Of a stretch of 16,306 nucleotides of DNA, positions 1 through 6,946 are shown piece after piece. Positions within the stretch are counted from its first letter, which is position 1, and every line of letters starts with the position of its first letter. Made by a program: the position numbers and the translations under genes. Source of the DNA: Bacillota bacterium (lineage in GTDB: Bacteria; Bacillota; Clostridia; Christensenellales; CAG-138); assembly GCA_016288175.1 (NCBI GenBank), contig JAEEYN010000028.1, positions 1-16,306 of the forward strand, read 5' to 3'. The notes beneath the pieces were generated by a model. It was not told the DNA's origin. It was given only the letters and a program-made list of their open reading frames with translations, and did not search any database.

Positions 1-903
1 GCGGCGATCGCCGATATCACCGTCCGCGACCGAAACGGCAAGCCGCGCAGCGTCGTGCTCGGCTATCCGGATGCGGCGGGTTATGCCGCGGGAAGCTGTT
101 TCATCGGCGCGACCGTCGGAAGATACGCAGGTCGCATCGGCGGCGCCGCGTTCACCCTCGGTGGCAAAGAATTCCGTCTTTCCGCGAACGACGGCAAAAA
201 CCACCTCCACGGCGGGTTTTCGAAGCGGTTTTATGAGGTCGAAAAGCTGCCCGACGGGCTGAGGTTCGATCTTGTCAGTCCGGACGGGGACGAAGGCTTC
301 CCCAGCGAGCTTGTTTTCGGGCTGAAAGTCTCCGTTATCGGGAACGTCCTTCGCCTTGAATACAATGCGGAGGCGGACGCGGATACGCCCGTCAATTTCA
401 CCAACCATTCCTATTTCAATCTGAATGGCGGCGGCACCGTGCTCGGCCACAGGCTGAAGCTTTTTTCGGATAAATACGCCGAAACGGACGCCGCGCTGAT
501 CCCGACGGGGCGGCTGCTGCCCGTTCGCGGCACGGCATACGATTTCATGGAGGGAAAACCGATCTCCGAAATGCTCGCCGCGCTGCCGGACGGCCTCGAT
601 ACGAGCTTTGTCCTTCCAAGCGGCGGCGGAATGCAAACCGCGGCGGAGCTTTATTCCGAAGAAAGCGGGATCCGCCTTCTTTGCCGCACGACGCAGCCGA
701 CCGTCCATATCTATACCGCGGGCGTTCCGGCGCCGCCGTCCGATCCGCCGCTTCGGGGCGATCATCCGCCGCGCTTCGGGGGTATCTGCTTCGAAACGCA
801 GCACCTTCCGGACAGCCCGAACAAGCCGGAGTTCCCCTCCGCGATCCTCAGAAAAGGCGAGCGGTTCTTCGAAGCGACGGAATTCGTATTCGAAGCGCTC
901 TGA
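1..903 (+). CDS. galM: Aldose 1-epimerase (mutarotase), 5'-truncated by window edge
   Basis: Interconverts alpha and beta anomers of aldoses such as glucose and galactose in the cytoplasm. The frame is open to base 1, so the true start lies outside. A GTG at 55 is in frame, but conserved family sequence continues upstream of it (the RDRNGK..RSVVLGY stretch matches the usual N-terminal strand region), so it is not the start. The visible 300 residues contain GATVGRYAGRI, the LHGG motif (around bases 205-216), NHSYFNL with the expected catalytic-acid His at 406-408, and FETQHLPDSPN with the expected catalytic Glu at 793-795. The length is about right for the roughly 340-residue family if some 30-40 residues are missing. 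It ends at TGA 901-903 with no clear hairpin after it. It is on the opposite strand from the starch operon and separated by two other genes, so shared control is unlikely, although mutarotation would suit glucose released from maltodextrins. Confidence 0.93.
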   Translation, partial: AAIADITVRDRNGKPRSVVLGYPDAAGYAAGSCFIGATVGRYAGRIGGAAFTLGGKEFRLSANDGKNHLHGGFSKRFYEVEKLPDGLRFDLVSPDGDEGFPSELVFGLKVSVIGNVLRLEYNAEADADTPVNFTNHSYFNLNGGGTVLGHRLKLFSDKYAETDAALIPTGRLLPVRGTAYDFMEGKPISEMLAALPDGLDTSFVLPSGGGMQTAAELYSEESGIRLLCRTTQPTVHIYTAGVPAPPSDPPLRGDHPPRFGGICFETQHLPDSPNKPEFPSAILRKGERFFEATEFVFEAL

Positions 904-954
904 TCCGCCTCCGATAAGAAACTTTAAAAAATCTAAGCTTTTTATGCGTTTCTG

Positions 955-963
955 TGTTATAAT
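955..963 (+). promoter_or_regulatory. Extended -10 promoter for the dockerin-like gene
   Basis: TGTTATAAT gives a TGn extension plus a perfect TATAAT (958-963). No good -35 box sits 17 bases upstream, which is acceptable for an extended -10 promoter. The start site would be near 970, giving a leader of about 48 nt before the AGGAG (1006-1010) and the ATG at 1018. The surrounding 904-968 stretch is clearly AT-richer than the genes. Confidence 0.6.
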
Positions 964-1017
964 GTTTTAAACGGCGGCGCCGCTGCCGCAGCAACCAAGC
1001 CGAAAAGGAGAAAAACC

Positions 1018-1668
1018 ATGAAAAAGATCATCGCATTACTGCTCAGCGTTCTTTTGATCGCCGCTCTGCCCGCTGCGCTTCTCGCCGAAACGCAGCCCGA
1101 GCCCGCGGACGAGCCGATCGCGATCCACGAAGTCTATATCAAGGGCTTCCGCCCCGCCGTCGCAGGCTCCACGCCGGAATTCGCCCATCCGCTCTTCACG
1201 GACGAGACGGTTTTCGGCATTTACAACCACGTCTATTCCTACTGGCACGACAACACCGAAGACCACGATATGTTCGATGAACAGACGCCGTTCGTGATCG
1301 ACCATGAATACAGCGAGGGCTGCATGCTCGCCGCGGGCGAAGGCTATTATTTCGCGGAAGACTGTGTTTTCTATATCAACGGGCACTCGGAATACGTCGA
1401 TTTCGTAATGCCGCATCAGTATTTCGACGGCTGCGTATACGTTCAGACCATCGCCTTCCCCTGCTATGAGCAGTACGTTCTCGGCGATATCGACGGTACC
1501 GGCGGCGTTGAAGTCGGGGATGCTCTGCTCGCCCTGCGCGATGCGATGGGCATTGCCCCGCTCAGCGAGGAGCAGGCCTTCATCGGCGACGTCAACTTCA
1601 GCGGCAGCGTGGCCGTTTCGGACGCCGTGATGATCCTCCGCGCCGCGATGGAGCTCGTTGAACTCTGA
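1018..1668 (+). CDS. Secreted protein with C-terminal dockerin-like domain
   Basis: 216 residues. A Sec signal peptide (about 1-23, MKK then a Leu/Ala core, likely cleavage after LLA) indicates export. Residues about 30-150 form an unrecognised acidic, aromatic-rich domain. The C-terminal 62 residues resemble a type I dockerin: two EF-hand-like loops begin at D157 (DIDGTGGVEVGD) and D191 (DVNFSGSVAVSD), each followed by a helix. Dockerins bind cohesins, assembling cellulosome or amylosome complexes. Loop position 5 is Thr/Ser rather than the usual Asp/Asn, so calcium binding may be weakened. No enzyme motif was found in the N-terminal part. The start is set by the AGGAG at 1006-1010, 7 nt from the ATG. 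It is transcribed alone from the promoter at 955-963 and stops at the shared terminator. A dockerin protein near a starch operon recalls the amylosome of Ruminococcus, but that link is inference. Confidence 0.8.
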   Translation: MKKIIALLLSVLLIAALPAALLAETQPEPADEPIAIHEVYIKGFRPAVAGSTPEFAHPLFTDETVFGIYNHVYSYWHDNTEDHDMFDEQTPFVIDHEYSEGCMLAAGEGYYFAEDCVFYINGHSEYVDFVMPHQYFDGCVYVQTIAFPCYEQYVLGDIDGTGGVEVGDALLALRDAMGIAPLSEEQAFIGDVNFSGSVAVSDAVMILRAAMELVEL

Positions 1669-1681
1669 TTCCCCCCTAAAC

Positions 1682-1721
1682 AAAAACAGCGGCCTGCGCC
1701 GATCGCAAGCCGCTGTTTTTT
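1682..1721. terminator. Bidirectional rho-independent terminator
   Basis: A perfect 12-bp inverted repeat (AAAAACAGCGGC at 1682-1693, GCCGCTGTTTTT at 1709-1720) encloses a 15-nt loop that can itself pair TGCG with CGCA. The A-run on one side and T-run on the other make it function on both strands. It sits between the convergent dockerin-like gene and the zinc-ribbon gene. Confidence 0.92.
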
Positions 1722-1731
1722 AATTTGTTTT

Positions 1732-2217
1732 TCAGTCCTTTTTGAAGTTCTTCTTATCGAGCCTTGCTCTGCAGAAGGGGCAGCGCAGATCCTCGATGCC
1801 GTTAACGGTGGATTCGGGGAACGCAAGCTCCTTGTTGCAGGATTGGCAGGTCCCCTTGACGAAATCGATCGGATCGAATACGGGGATCCCCTCCGTCCTT
1901 CCGGGCATGGGGCAATCCGAACGGCTGAAGCCCGCGGCCCTCGTCGGGGCCTCCGCCTGCCTTTCGGCGTTCTTCTTTGCGGCTTCGGCGACCTGCTTGA
2001 GGCTCGAAGCGATCTGTTCATTATTCTCCGAGATCCGTGCAAGGCCGAAGAAATGAATCATCAGCAGCACGCCCGCCGAGAGGCAGCCGCCGGCGATGAC
2101 GCCAAAGGTCAAGGAGTGCCGCTTCAGCGCGATAACAGCGAACGCGGCCGCGCCGAGCGCTCCGAGAACGATTGCGGCGATGCCTGCGATTTTCAGTGTT
2201 TTTCCGGGATTCTTCAT
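1732..2217 (-). CDS. Two-TM membrane protein with C-terminal zinc ribbon
   Basis: 161 residues, not assigned to a named family. Two hydrophobic segments (about 9-31 and 37-60) are joined by a short basic turn. A charged Glu/Lys/Ala-rich probable coiled coil follows (62-90), then a linker, and then a zinc ribbon with C124-x2-C127 and C146-x2-C149 near the C-terminus (CQSC and CPFC). The layout resembles the small zinc-ribbon membrane proteins common in Clostridia, whose job is mostly unknown; a sensing or protein-interaction role is a guess. The start is supported by AGGAGGT at 2226-2232, 8 nt from the ATG. It has its own promoter at 2249-2277 and lies after the starch operon terminator, so it is a separate transcription unit. 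Confidence 0.85.
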   Translation of the reverse strand: MKNPGKTLKIAGIAAIVLGALGAAAFAVIALKRHSLTFGVIAGGCLSAGVLLMIHFFGLARISENNEQIASSLKQVAEAAKKNAERQAEAPTRAAGFSRSDCPMPGRTEGIPVFDPIDFVKGTCQSCNKELAFPESTVNGIEDLRCPFCRARLDKKNFKKD

Positions 2218-2248
2218 CGATCATGACCTCCTCGATGCTGATGAGTAT

Positions 2249-2277
2249 ATTTTAGCACACTCGTGAGGCAAGTACAA
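2249..2277 (-). promoter_or_regulatory. Sigma-A promoter for the zinc-ribbon gene
   Basis: Read on the minus strand: TTGTAC (2277-2272), a 17-base spacer, then TAAAAT (2254-2249). The start site would be near 2242, giving a short leader that includes the AGGAGGT at 2232-2226. This makes the zinc-ribbon gene independent of the upstream starch operon. Confidence 0.7.
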
Positions 2278-2298
2278 TCCTTTTTTCATCGCAGCGAT

Positions 2299-2343
2299 AA
2301 AAGATAAAAAACGGATCCCGCGCCGCAGGGCATGGGATCCGTT
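2299..2343 (-). terminator. Terminator of the starch/maltodextrin operon
   Basis: On the minus strand, AACGGATCCC (2343-2334 side) pairs perfectly over 10 bp with GGGATCCGTT, around a 14-nt loop. It is followed by a T-rich run opposite the A-run at about 2299-2311. It lies about 47 nt after the malG stop. Confidence 0.9.
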
Positions 2344-2389
2344 CTGTTGTTGTTCGTTTGCGTCGGCTGTCGGAGCCGGCGCAGATGGC

Positions 2390-3325
2390 TTAACCCTTGA
2401 CTGCACCTGCGGTCACGCCTTCAACATAGTACTTCTGCAGGAACATGAAGAGCGTTACGATCGGGATCGCGACGATCACGCAGCCTGCGGCGAACTGGGT
2501 GAAAAGGTTCGTATCCGGGTGCGTACCGAACAGCAGCGAATACAGACCGACCGAAACGGTCCAGTACTTCGGGTTGTCCGCGCCGATGATGACCTTCGCG
2601 AAGATGAAGTCCATCCACGGGCCGGTGAAGCTCATCAGGGCCTGATAGATGATGATCGGCTTCGCGAGCGGAAGGATGATCTTCCTGAAGATCTTGAAGT
2701 TCGAGCAGCCGTCCAGCTTCGCGGATTCGACGAGCGCGTTCGGGATAACGTCGAAGAAGCCCTTCGCGATCTGGAAGCCGAGGCCGGAGCCCGCGCTGTA
2801 GGCAAGGATCAGGCCGATTATCGAATATTCGGGGTGAGCCGGGTTGCCCGTCAGGCCGACGGATTTGAGCAGGAAGTAGATCGCGATCATGCTCATGAAG
2901 CTCGGGAACAGACCGATGATCATCGCAATGTTCATGAACGGCTTGCGAAGCTTGAATTTAAGCTTGGACATGCAGTATGCCACCGAAAGAACGAGGAATG
3001 TCGAGATCACGCAGTCGATCGCCGCGATGATGAGCGTATTCAGCATCCACCTTGGGAAAGCGTTGGGCACGCCGTAGTAAGTCGCGGAGAACAGATCGGA
3101 GAAGTTCTTGAAGCCGTAAGCCTTCGGGAAGAAGTTGCTCGTAACGCGGCCGATGAACGTGCCGTCCGCCTGATACTCGCAGCGGAATGCGGAGAGAACG
3201 ATCCAGACCAGCGGGATAAGCCAGATGATGCTCAGCACGATCAGGATGGTGTAGGTAATGCCGAGGCTGACCCTCCTGTTTCTGGACTGGCTTTTGATTT
3301 TCATTGGGCGAAGATTATTGCTCAT
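2390..3325 (-). CDS. malG: Maltodextrin ABC transporter permease, MalG type
   Basis: Inner-membrane subunit that pairs with MalF to form the import channel for maltose/maltodextrins. 311 residues, near the usual length for the MalG/CUT1 family. A cytoplasmic basic N-terminus is followed by about six hydrophobic segments (first about 22-46). The EAA loop that docks on the ATPase is at about 199-224, reading ESAKLDG then IILPLAKP. The C-terminus VEGVTAGAVKG matches the MalG-type ending. The start overlaps the malF stop by 4 nt (ATGA at 3325-3322), indicating translational coupling, and an AGGAGG (3341-3336) sits 10 nt upstream of the ATG within malF. It is the last gene before the operon terminator. 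Maltodextrin specificity is inferred from the amylase and pullulanase neighbours. Confidence 0.94.
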   Translation of the reverse strand: MSNNLRPMKIKSQSRNRRVSLGITYTILIVLSIIWLIPLVWIVLSAFRCEYQADGTFIGRVTSNFFPKAYGFKNFSDLFSATYYGVPNAFPRWMLNTLIIAAIDCVISTFLVLSVAYCMSKLKFKLRKPFMNIAMIIGLFPSFMSMIAIYFLLKSVGLTGNPAHPEYSIIGLILAYSAGSGLGFQIAKGFFDVIPNALVESAKLDGCSNFKIFRKIILPLAKPIIIYQALMSFTGPWMDFIFAKVIIGADNPKYWTVSVGLYSLLFGTHPDTNLFTQFAAGCVIVAIPIVTLFMFLQKYYVEGVTAGAVKG

Positions 3326-4779
3326 TGGAACGTATCCTCCTCATTATAGGCTTTGCTCCGGCGGTAGGTGACCAGCGTTATCGTTGCCGTGATCAGGAAG
3401 GTAAAGATACCGATGACCGCGCCCGTGTTATACCAGCCCTGGTCGATCGTGACCTTATACAGCCATGTTACGAGAAGATCGGTACCGCCCGCCGCGTAGC
3501 CTTGATAGGCGGGTCCGCCGCCTGTCAAAAGGAATATCGCGTTGAAGGAATTCATGTTCCCGACGAAGCTTGATATCAGATACGGCGTCGTGATGAAGAT
3601 AACGTACGGCAGCGTGATCTTGAAGAACATCTTCGTTGTCGATGCGCCGTCCACGCGGGCGGCCTCGTAAAGATCCGCCGGGATATTCATCAGGATACCC
3701 GTTGTCATGAGCATGGTGTACGGAATGCCGACCCACATGTTCACGAGGATGACCATCACCTTGGCCAGCAGTTCACTGTCCTGAGCGTGCAGGCCAAGGA
3801 AGCCGATCGGTTCTTTTATCAAGCCTATACTCTGAAGGACGGTATTGACCGGGCCGTATTCACCGAGAAGGTTGCGGACCGCAAGCAGTGAGATGAACTG
3901 CGGGACCGCGATCGTGAGGATGAATATCGTGCGGAAGATCTTTTTGCCCTTCAGACCTTTTTTGTTGATAAGCAGAGCGAGAATGATGCCGCCGAAATAG
4001 CAGGTCAGCGTTGCGAAGATCGCCCAGATGAACGTCCAGCCGAGGACCGGCAGGAACCTGTTCTTGATCTCGACGCCCAGCGTGCCTTCGCCCGTGAATA
4101 CCGAAGCGAAGTTCTTGACGCCGTTCCAGTGGAACAGGTTGGTTCCGAGGTCGTTCATATCCTGGGAGTTGTAGGTCGTGAACGCCAGCGCGATCATGAA
4201 GACCGTCGGCAGAACGGTCAGTACCAGCGCCGCGATGCAGGTCGGCGTCAGCATCGTGATATGGAACTTCTGGTCGAACAGCGTTTCGACGTCCTCGCGG
4301 AGCGTCGTGGGCTTTTTGCCGACCTTCCTGTCCATATCGGCTTTGTAGGAAGATTCGATATTTTTGTTCCAGATGATGAAGTAGATAACGATCACCGCGA
4401 TCGTGACGAAGCCGAACAGGATCATCAGCTTGCAGTCGGAGCCGGCGCTGAAGTCGCCGGTCGCGGGATCGAATTCACCGCCCTCACTGACATTCTTCAG
4501 CGGCAGGTTCAGAAGCGCCTTATAGCCGTAGGGCGTTCCGTTGATCGTGGGACACAGGATCATAAACGCGAGGATCGCGACCTGCATTATCAGGAACAGC
4601 GCTCCTTTCGCATACTGTTTATGATAGAAATTGCCGGCGCCGAATATAAAGTGCGAGAGCTTTGTTCCTATGGACCCGTCGACAAACCTCTTCACGAAAT
4701 TGGAGAAGAATTTTCCGATCGAGCCGAAGAAACCTCCGCTTTTCGTTTTATTCGGAGCCCCTTTTGATTTGGAAGCCAT
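3322..4779 (-). CDS. malF: Maltodextrin ABC transporter permease, MalF type
   Basis: Channel partner of MalG. A basic, Gly/Lys-rich N-terminal tail of about 60 residues precedes hydrophobic segments at about 60-80 and 120-138. A cytoplasmic linker (140-175) leads into the CUT1 permease core from about 180 on. The EAA loop is at about 373-393 (counting from the upstream ATG), reading EAARVDG then KITLP. The large periplasmic P2 loop of enteric MalF is absent, as expected in a Gram-positive. Two ATGs lie in frame, at 4785 and 4779. The only Shine-Dalgarno-like run, six Gs at 4791-4786, abuts the first and is 6 nt from the second, so I chose 4779; the alternative adds two residues. There are 47 nt after malE, and the stop overlaps the malG start. 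Confidence 0.93.
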   Translation of the reverse strand: MASKSKGAPNKTKSGGFFGSIGKFFSNFVKRFVDGSIGTKLSHFIFGAGNFYHKQYAKGALFLIMQVAILAFMILCPTINGTPYGYKALLNLPLKNVSEGGEFDPATGDFSAGSDCKLMILFGFVTIAVIVIYFIIWNKNIESSYKADMDRKVGKKPTTLREDVETLFDQKFHITMLTPTCIAALVLTVLPTVFMIALAFTTYNSQDMNDLGTNLFHWNGVKNFASVFTGEGTLGVEIKNRFLPVLGWTFIWAIFATLTCYFGGIILALLINKKGLKGKKIFRTIFILTIAVPQFISLLAVRNLLGEYGPVNTVLQSIGLIKEPIGFLGLHAQDSELLAKVMVILVNMWVGIPYTMLMTTGILMNIPADLYEAARVDGASTTKMFFKITLPYVIFITTPYLISSFVGNMNSFNAIFLLTGGGPAYQGYAAGGTDLLVTWLYKVTIDQGWYNTGAVIGIFTFLITATITLVTYRRSKAYNEEDTFQ

Positions 4780-4826
4780 TATCATCCCCCCATGTCGAGT
4801 TTAATAATCGAAAGCGGTTCCTGTCA

Positions 4827-6278
4827 TTAAGCCTTATCCGGCAGGGAAGCCGGGAAATCCTTCGGCGCAACGCCGTGCATCCAGAGATACTCGACCAGGT
4901 ACAGCGCCTTACGGATGCCTTCGAGAGAGGTCGTTTCCGGAATGATGATGTCGCCGCTGGTCGGGAACGAGGTCTTGTCGACGATCGCTCTGAGGACCGC
5001 GGGAGCGTTCTTGGAATAGTAGTAGGTGTTCAGCGTACCGGTTACGAACGGCTGCGGGATTCCCCACTCCGCCATGCTGACCTGCATCGCCGCAAGATTG
5101 TACTGGCTTTCGGTGACCTTGCCCTGGTCATAGCACTGCTTTATGAAATCCGCAGCGCCGACATACGCGGGAACGTTCATGCACTCGAGATAGGATGCGT
5201 TCTGGACGTCCTTGCTCGACAGGTACATGATCAGCTCCTGCTCCTTGGCATATTTGCTCGCCGCGGAGTACGCGTTGATCATGAAGCACTTGCAGTCCGC
5301 AAACGAACCGCCGCGGTAGACCTCGCCCGCGGAAACGCCGCTGAGGCCTTCGACGGATTCGGCAGTCAGGGTGAAGGTCGGGATCAGGGCGATGCCGAGG
5401 TTGGTCTCGCCGAGCGCTGCCTTTGCGGTGTTGTAATGCCATGCGCCGCCGATAACGGCAAGAACGCCGAGGTTGCTCTTATCGAGGTCCGCGTCCCAAC
5501 CGTCGGAAGAAGCCCATTTGAAGCCGTTCGGATCGGCCGCGAAGGCCTGCAGCCAGCGATAGATCGCAACGGTATCGTCGCCCTGGCAGTTGCTTTCGCC
5601 CTTGGAGCCGCCGGAAGCGGGATCCGCGCCCTCGTAGATCTTAACGCTCGTGCCGTGGTCGCTGACCCTCTGCGCGAGCAGAGCGAAGGACATGTTGAAG
5701 CCGTCGTCGCCGGTCACGGTGATCGCCTTGGTGCCCGCGGCAGCCGCGGCTTCCCTGAGGCCTTCGAAGCTCTTCGCCTGCTCCTCGGTCACCATGGACT
5801 TGTTATAGTAGAGGAACAGAGCCTGGGAGATATAGGGAACGCCGTAGAGGTAGGTGGTTCCGTTGAGGTTGGAGTAAATGACCTTACGGAACGACTCGGG
5901 GTTGTCCGCAAGGACCTGCGCGATCAGCGTTTCGTCGGTGATCGGCTTGGCGCACTGCGTGGAAGCGAGCTTACCGATATTGTCATGCGCAACGGTGTAG
6001 ATATCCGCCGCCGCGGTGGGGTCGTTGGTGATGGTGCCGGCGATCGAACCGGTATCCATGCCCTTGACCTCGATCTTATAACCGAATTCGGGGTGCGCTG
6101 CAACGTATTCGTCGCAGGTCTTCTGATAGAATTCCGCGGACTCTTCGCCGACCCAGACGCGGATGAGGCCGTCATCCTTCGCGCCCGCATCATTGCCGCC
6201 CTCATTGCCGCCTCCGCAGCCGACAAGGGGAACTGCGATCATTGCAATAGCCAGTAAGAATACGATCAACCTTTTCAT
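4827..6278 (-). CDS. malE: Maltodextrin-binding lipoprotein, MalE type
   Basis: Extracellular solute-binding protein that delivers maltodextrins to MalFG. 483 residues, somewhat longer than a typical MalE of about 400. The lipoprotein signal ends in the lipobox LVGC with C21, followed by a Gly/Asn/Asp-rich tether (22-36). The mature part opens with LIRVWVGEESAEFYQKTCDE, the usual first beta-strand and helix of family 1 binding proteins. It continues with ADIYTVAHDNIGKLA (about 91-105), YGVPYISQALFLYYNKSMV (about 145-163) and GGAWHYN (about 277-283), all regions conserved in sugar-binding proteins. Start support: AGGAGG at 6292-6287, 8 nt from the ATG. It starts 16 nt after the RDD gene. The sugar assignment rests on context; the fold alone would fit other oligosaccharides. 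Confidence 0.92.
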   Translation of the reverse strand: MKRLIVFLLAIAMIAVPLVGCGGGNEGGNDAGAKDDGLIRVWVGEESAEFYQKTCDEYVAAHPEFGYKIEVKGMDTGSIAGTITNDPTAAADIYTVAHDNIGKLASTQCAKPITDETLIAQVLADNPESFRKVIYSNLNGTTYLYGVPYISQALFLYYNKSMVTEEQAKSFEGLREAAAAAGTKAITVTGDDGFNMSFALLAQRVSDHGTSVKIYEGADPASGGSKGESNCQGDDTVAIYRWLQAFAADPNGFKWASSDGWDADLDKSNLGVLAVIGGAWHYNTAKAALGETNLGIALIPTFTLTAESVEGLSGVSAGEVYRGGSFADCKCFMINAYSAASKYAKEQELIMYLSSKDVQNASYLECMNVPAYVGAADFIKQCYDQGKVTESQYNLAAMQVSMAEWGIPQPFVTGTLNTYYYSKNAPAVLRAIVDKTSFPTSGDIIIPETTSLEGIRKALYLVEYLWMHGVAPKDFPASLPDKA

Positions 6279-6294
6279 TTTGATTTCCTCCTAA

Positions 6295-6945
6295 TTATTT
6301 ATCAATGCCACTGTATGACAGTTTTTCGATTATCATAACGCCGGTCATCATATCGAGTATCGTCTTGTCCTTCCTCGAGCAGAGGATCTCGATCAGCCTC
6401 AGCACCGGCACAAGGACGAAAGTCCAGATCCCGGTCAGGAGATACAGCCCGAGCCCGTCGATCAGCAAGACGAACAGGAACCGGAAAAAGATCTGATACC
6501 AAAGCGCTTTTCGCTGCCTCCGTTCATGGAACGGCATGATCCCCGCCATCAGCTTTCCGGGCGTTGCGCGATCCGCGTTCAGCAGCGGCGCCGCAAGAAG
6601 AACGGGGACCATTGCGAGAAGTCCGGCAAGGCCTTTGAGAAGGTAGCTGTGCAGGTTCGCCGCGAACCGCTCGTTGAGATACTCATAATCGGCGCTCAGC
6701 GCTTCGCCGATGGCGGCGGCGTCGCCGTCGAGGGCGGCTGCTGTCTCCTCTTCGATCGCTTTATACTGCCGGTAATGCCAGTTATATGTCCCGGCAAGCG
6801 GGCTGCGCAAGACAACGAACATGAACAGCATGAACAGACCGAAGATGAGCACCGTGTCAAAACCGTCGGCGATGAGGCGCTTTGCGAGAAACGGCTTGGA
6901 GTTCCGTTCGATCTCGACCGTCTTTCCCTGTACTTCGACCTTCAT
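6295..6945 (-). CDS. RDD-family integral membrane protein inside the transporter operon
   Basis: 216 residues. An N-terminal cytoplasmic segment precedes the family motif LAKRLIADGFD (R23, D27, D30) at the edge of the first hydrophobic segment (about 29-47). Further hydrophobic segments lie at about 102-120 and 150-180. The family's conserved ATPGKLMAGI (127-136) and KDKTILDMMTGVMII (192-206) follow. RDD proteins have no single known role; some are proposed to act in ion transport or with membrane partners. Between the first two TM segments lies a charged, probably extracytoplasmic loop of about 50 residues. The ATG starts only 1 nt after the malK stop and has no strong Shine-Dalgarno, implying translational coupling to malK. 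Its place between malK and malE suggests a job tied to the transporter, but that is inference. Confidence 0.85.
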   Translation of the reverse strand: MKVEVQGKTVEIERNSKPFLAKRLIADGFDTVLIFGLFMLFMFVVLRSPLAGTYNWHYRQYKAIEEETAAALDGDAAAIGEALSADYEYLNERFAANLHSYLLKGLAGLLAMVPVLLAAPLLNADRATPGKLMAGIMPFHERRQRKALWYQIFFRFLFVLLIDGLGLYLLTGIWTFVLVPVLRLIEILCSRKDKTILDMMTGVMIIEKLSYSGIDK

Positions 6946-6946
6946 C

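Noticed and set aside
904..954. A terminator after the aldose epimerase gene
   Set aside because: The AT-rich stretch has a weak A-run/T-run symmetry around AAGCTT but no GC stem, so it is not called.
1036..1683. A 215-codon minus-strand frame opposite the dockerin-like gene
   Set aside because: The sense strand has promoter, ribosome site, signal peptide and dockerin loops; the antisense translation has none of these and would begin inside the terminator.
2221..2406. A 61-codon minus-strand frame between malG and the zinc-ribbon gene
   Set aside because: It runs through the operon terminator and the zinc-ribbon promoter; no protein-like features.
4662..6257. A 531-codon open frame on the plus strand opposite malE
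   Set aside because: Antisense to a clear lipoprotein gene; the composition looks like a codon-bias artefact.
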